From the NCBI GenBank assembly GCA_937916005.1, contig CALGIA010000266.1:1-6209 (forward strand): a stretch of 6,209 nt of DNA. Direction: 5' to 3'. The DNA comes from an uncultured Rhodospirillaceae bacterium. GTDB taxonomy: Bacteria; Pseudomonadota; Alphaproteobacteria; MPNO01. Each line of letters begins with the position of its first letter. Position 1 is the stretch's first letter. A program made the translations under genes and the position numbers. The notes under the pieces were generated by a model, which had not been told where the DNA came from, did no database searches, and saw nothing but the letters and a program-made list of their open reading frames with translations. Positions 5,725-6,209 of the stretch are shown one piece after another.

Positions 5725-6209
5725 ATGGAAGAGTTTTCGAAATTTCGCGCCGATACGCGTGAGCCGAACCCGCCGCCGCCGCCGAACAGTTGTGATTGTC
5801 AGGTTCACGTGTTCGGCGATGTCGAGACCTACCCGCTGCGCAAGGAAAACGTCTATCCGCCACCCGCCGAGGCGACGATCATCGAAGCCCGGAGAATGCA
5901 CGCGGCGCTTGGCATCGATCGCGGCGTCATCGTCCAGGCGACGGCGCACGGGACCGATCACAAAATCCTCTTGGACGCACTCGCCACGGCCGGCCCGAAC
6001 TATCGCGGCGTTGCCATCATCGACGATAGCGTAAGCGATGCGGAGCTGCTTCGATTGCACGAAGCCGGCGTCCGCGCCGCGCGTTTCAATTTCTGGAAAC
6101 AACTCAATATCGTTCCGACGCCGGACGGATTCCTTCGCACGATCGACCGGGTCAAGGCCTATGGGTGGCACGCGAAAGTACATTCCGCGGCCGACGAGTG
6201 GCTTGAGCT
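5725..6209 (+). CDS. LigI-type (COG3618) amidohydrolase-superfamily protein, N-terminal 161 aa (cut by window edge)
   Basis: An open frame from the ATG at 5725 runs off the right edge. It resembles the TIM-barrel group containing 2-pyrone-4,6-dicarboxylate lactonase (LigI) and related lactonases. Features: a poly-Pro lead-in (16-20); first strand CDCQVHVFGD (23-32), where the family has HxHVFG, so the first His is Gln (Q26) and only H28 remains; a YPLRKENVYPPPAEA segment (36-50); GIDRGVIVQATAHGTDHKIL (63-82), equivalent to the family's GI-x-R-x-V-x-VQ strand and GTDN turn; RGVAIIDDSVSDAEL (94-108); LHEAGVRAARFNF (111-123), the conserved GVRxxRFNF strand; and GWHAKVH (147-153). LigI works without a metal, so the missing His need not mean loss of activity. 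Members open lactones in aromatic or sugar catabolism. About 120-140 C-terminal residues, including the catalytic Asp, are outside the window. It is divergent from the second ACMSD-type gene, suggesting a shared pathway. Confidence 0.85.
   Translation, partial: MEEFSKFRADTREPNPPPPPNSCDCQVHVFGDVETYPLRKENVYPPPAEATIIEARRMHAALGIDRGVIVQATAHGTDHKILLDALATAGPNYRGVAIIDDSVSDAELLRLHEAGVRAARFNFWKQLNIVPTPDGFLRTIDRVKAYGWHAKVHSAADEWLE

Noticed and set aside
5596..6183. 195-codon open frame on the minus strand, and a 114-codon frame at 5519-5863
   Set aside because: Both overlap the LigI-type gene, which has clear family motifs on the plus strand; their peptides show no recognisable domain, although the part within 5519-5724 cannot be fully excluded.

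Overview
This is a 6.2 kb stretch of moderately GC-rich bacterial chromosome. The gene families and codon style suggest an alphaproteobacterium, perhaps Rhodospirillales or a related marine or soil group. That assignment is inferred from family resemblance (iron alcohol dehydrogenase, DUF1330, CBS-CBS-BON protein and several Amidohydro_2-type enzymes), as no rRNA or other phylogenetic marker is present. I see no tRNA, transposase, CRISPR array or phage gene.

Layout. (1) Positions 1-292, minus: the N-terminal part of a D-isomer 2-hydroxyacid dehydrogenase, cut by the left edge. (2) Positions 367-1485, plus: a complete iron-containing alcohol dehydrogenase, divergent from gene 1 across a 74-nt promoter region. 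(3) Positions 2989-1548, minus: a likely two-gene operon, DUF1330 protein followed by an ACMSD-type amidohydrolase, convergent with the alcohol dehydrogenase. (4) Positions 3240-3941, plus: a CBS-CBS-BON protein, divergent from DUF1330 across 250 nt rich in small inverted and direct repeats. (5) Positions 5145-4087, minus: a second ACMSD-type amidohydrolase with a complete metal site. (6) Positions 5725-6209, plus: the N-terminal 161 residues of a third amidohydrolase-superfamily protein of the LigI (2-pyrone-4,6-dicarboxylate lactonase)/COG3618 type, cut by the right edge. A 579-nt apparently non-coding gap with repeat structure separates genes 5 and 6.

Working together. Three different amidohydrolase-superfamily enzymes lie beside two dehydrogenases and a DUF1330 protein. 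ACMSD-type enzymes include decarboxylases and hydrolases of aromatic or heterocyclic carboxylic acids, and LigI-type enzymes open lactones in aromatic catabolism. The window may therefore be part of an accessory catabolic region for aromatic or lactone-type carbon sources. This is inference: no ring hydroxylase, ring-cleavage dioxygenase, transporter or pathway regulator is visible, and no substrate can be read from sequence alone. The CBS-BON gene looks like an unrelated stress- or energy-sensing gene between two catabolic segments. I did not find a clearly new system. The most interesting points are the altered metal-binding motifs in two of the three amidohydrolases and the structured gap between genes 5 and 6.
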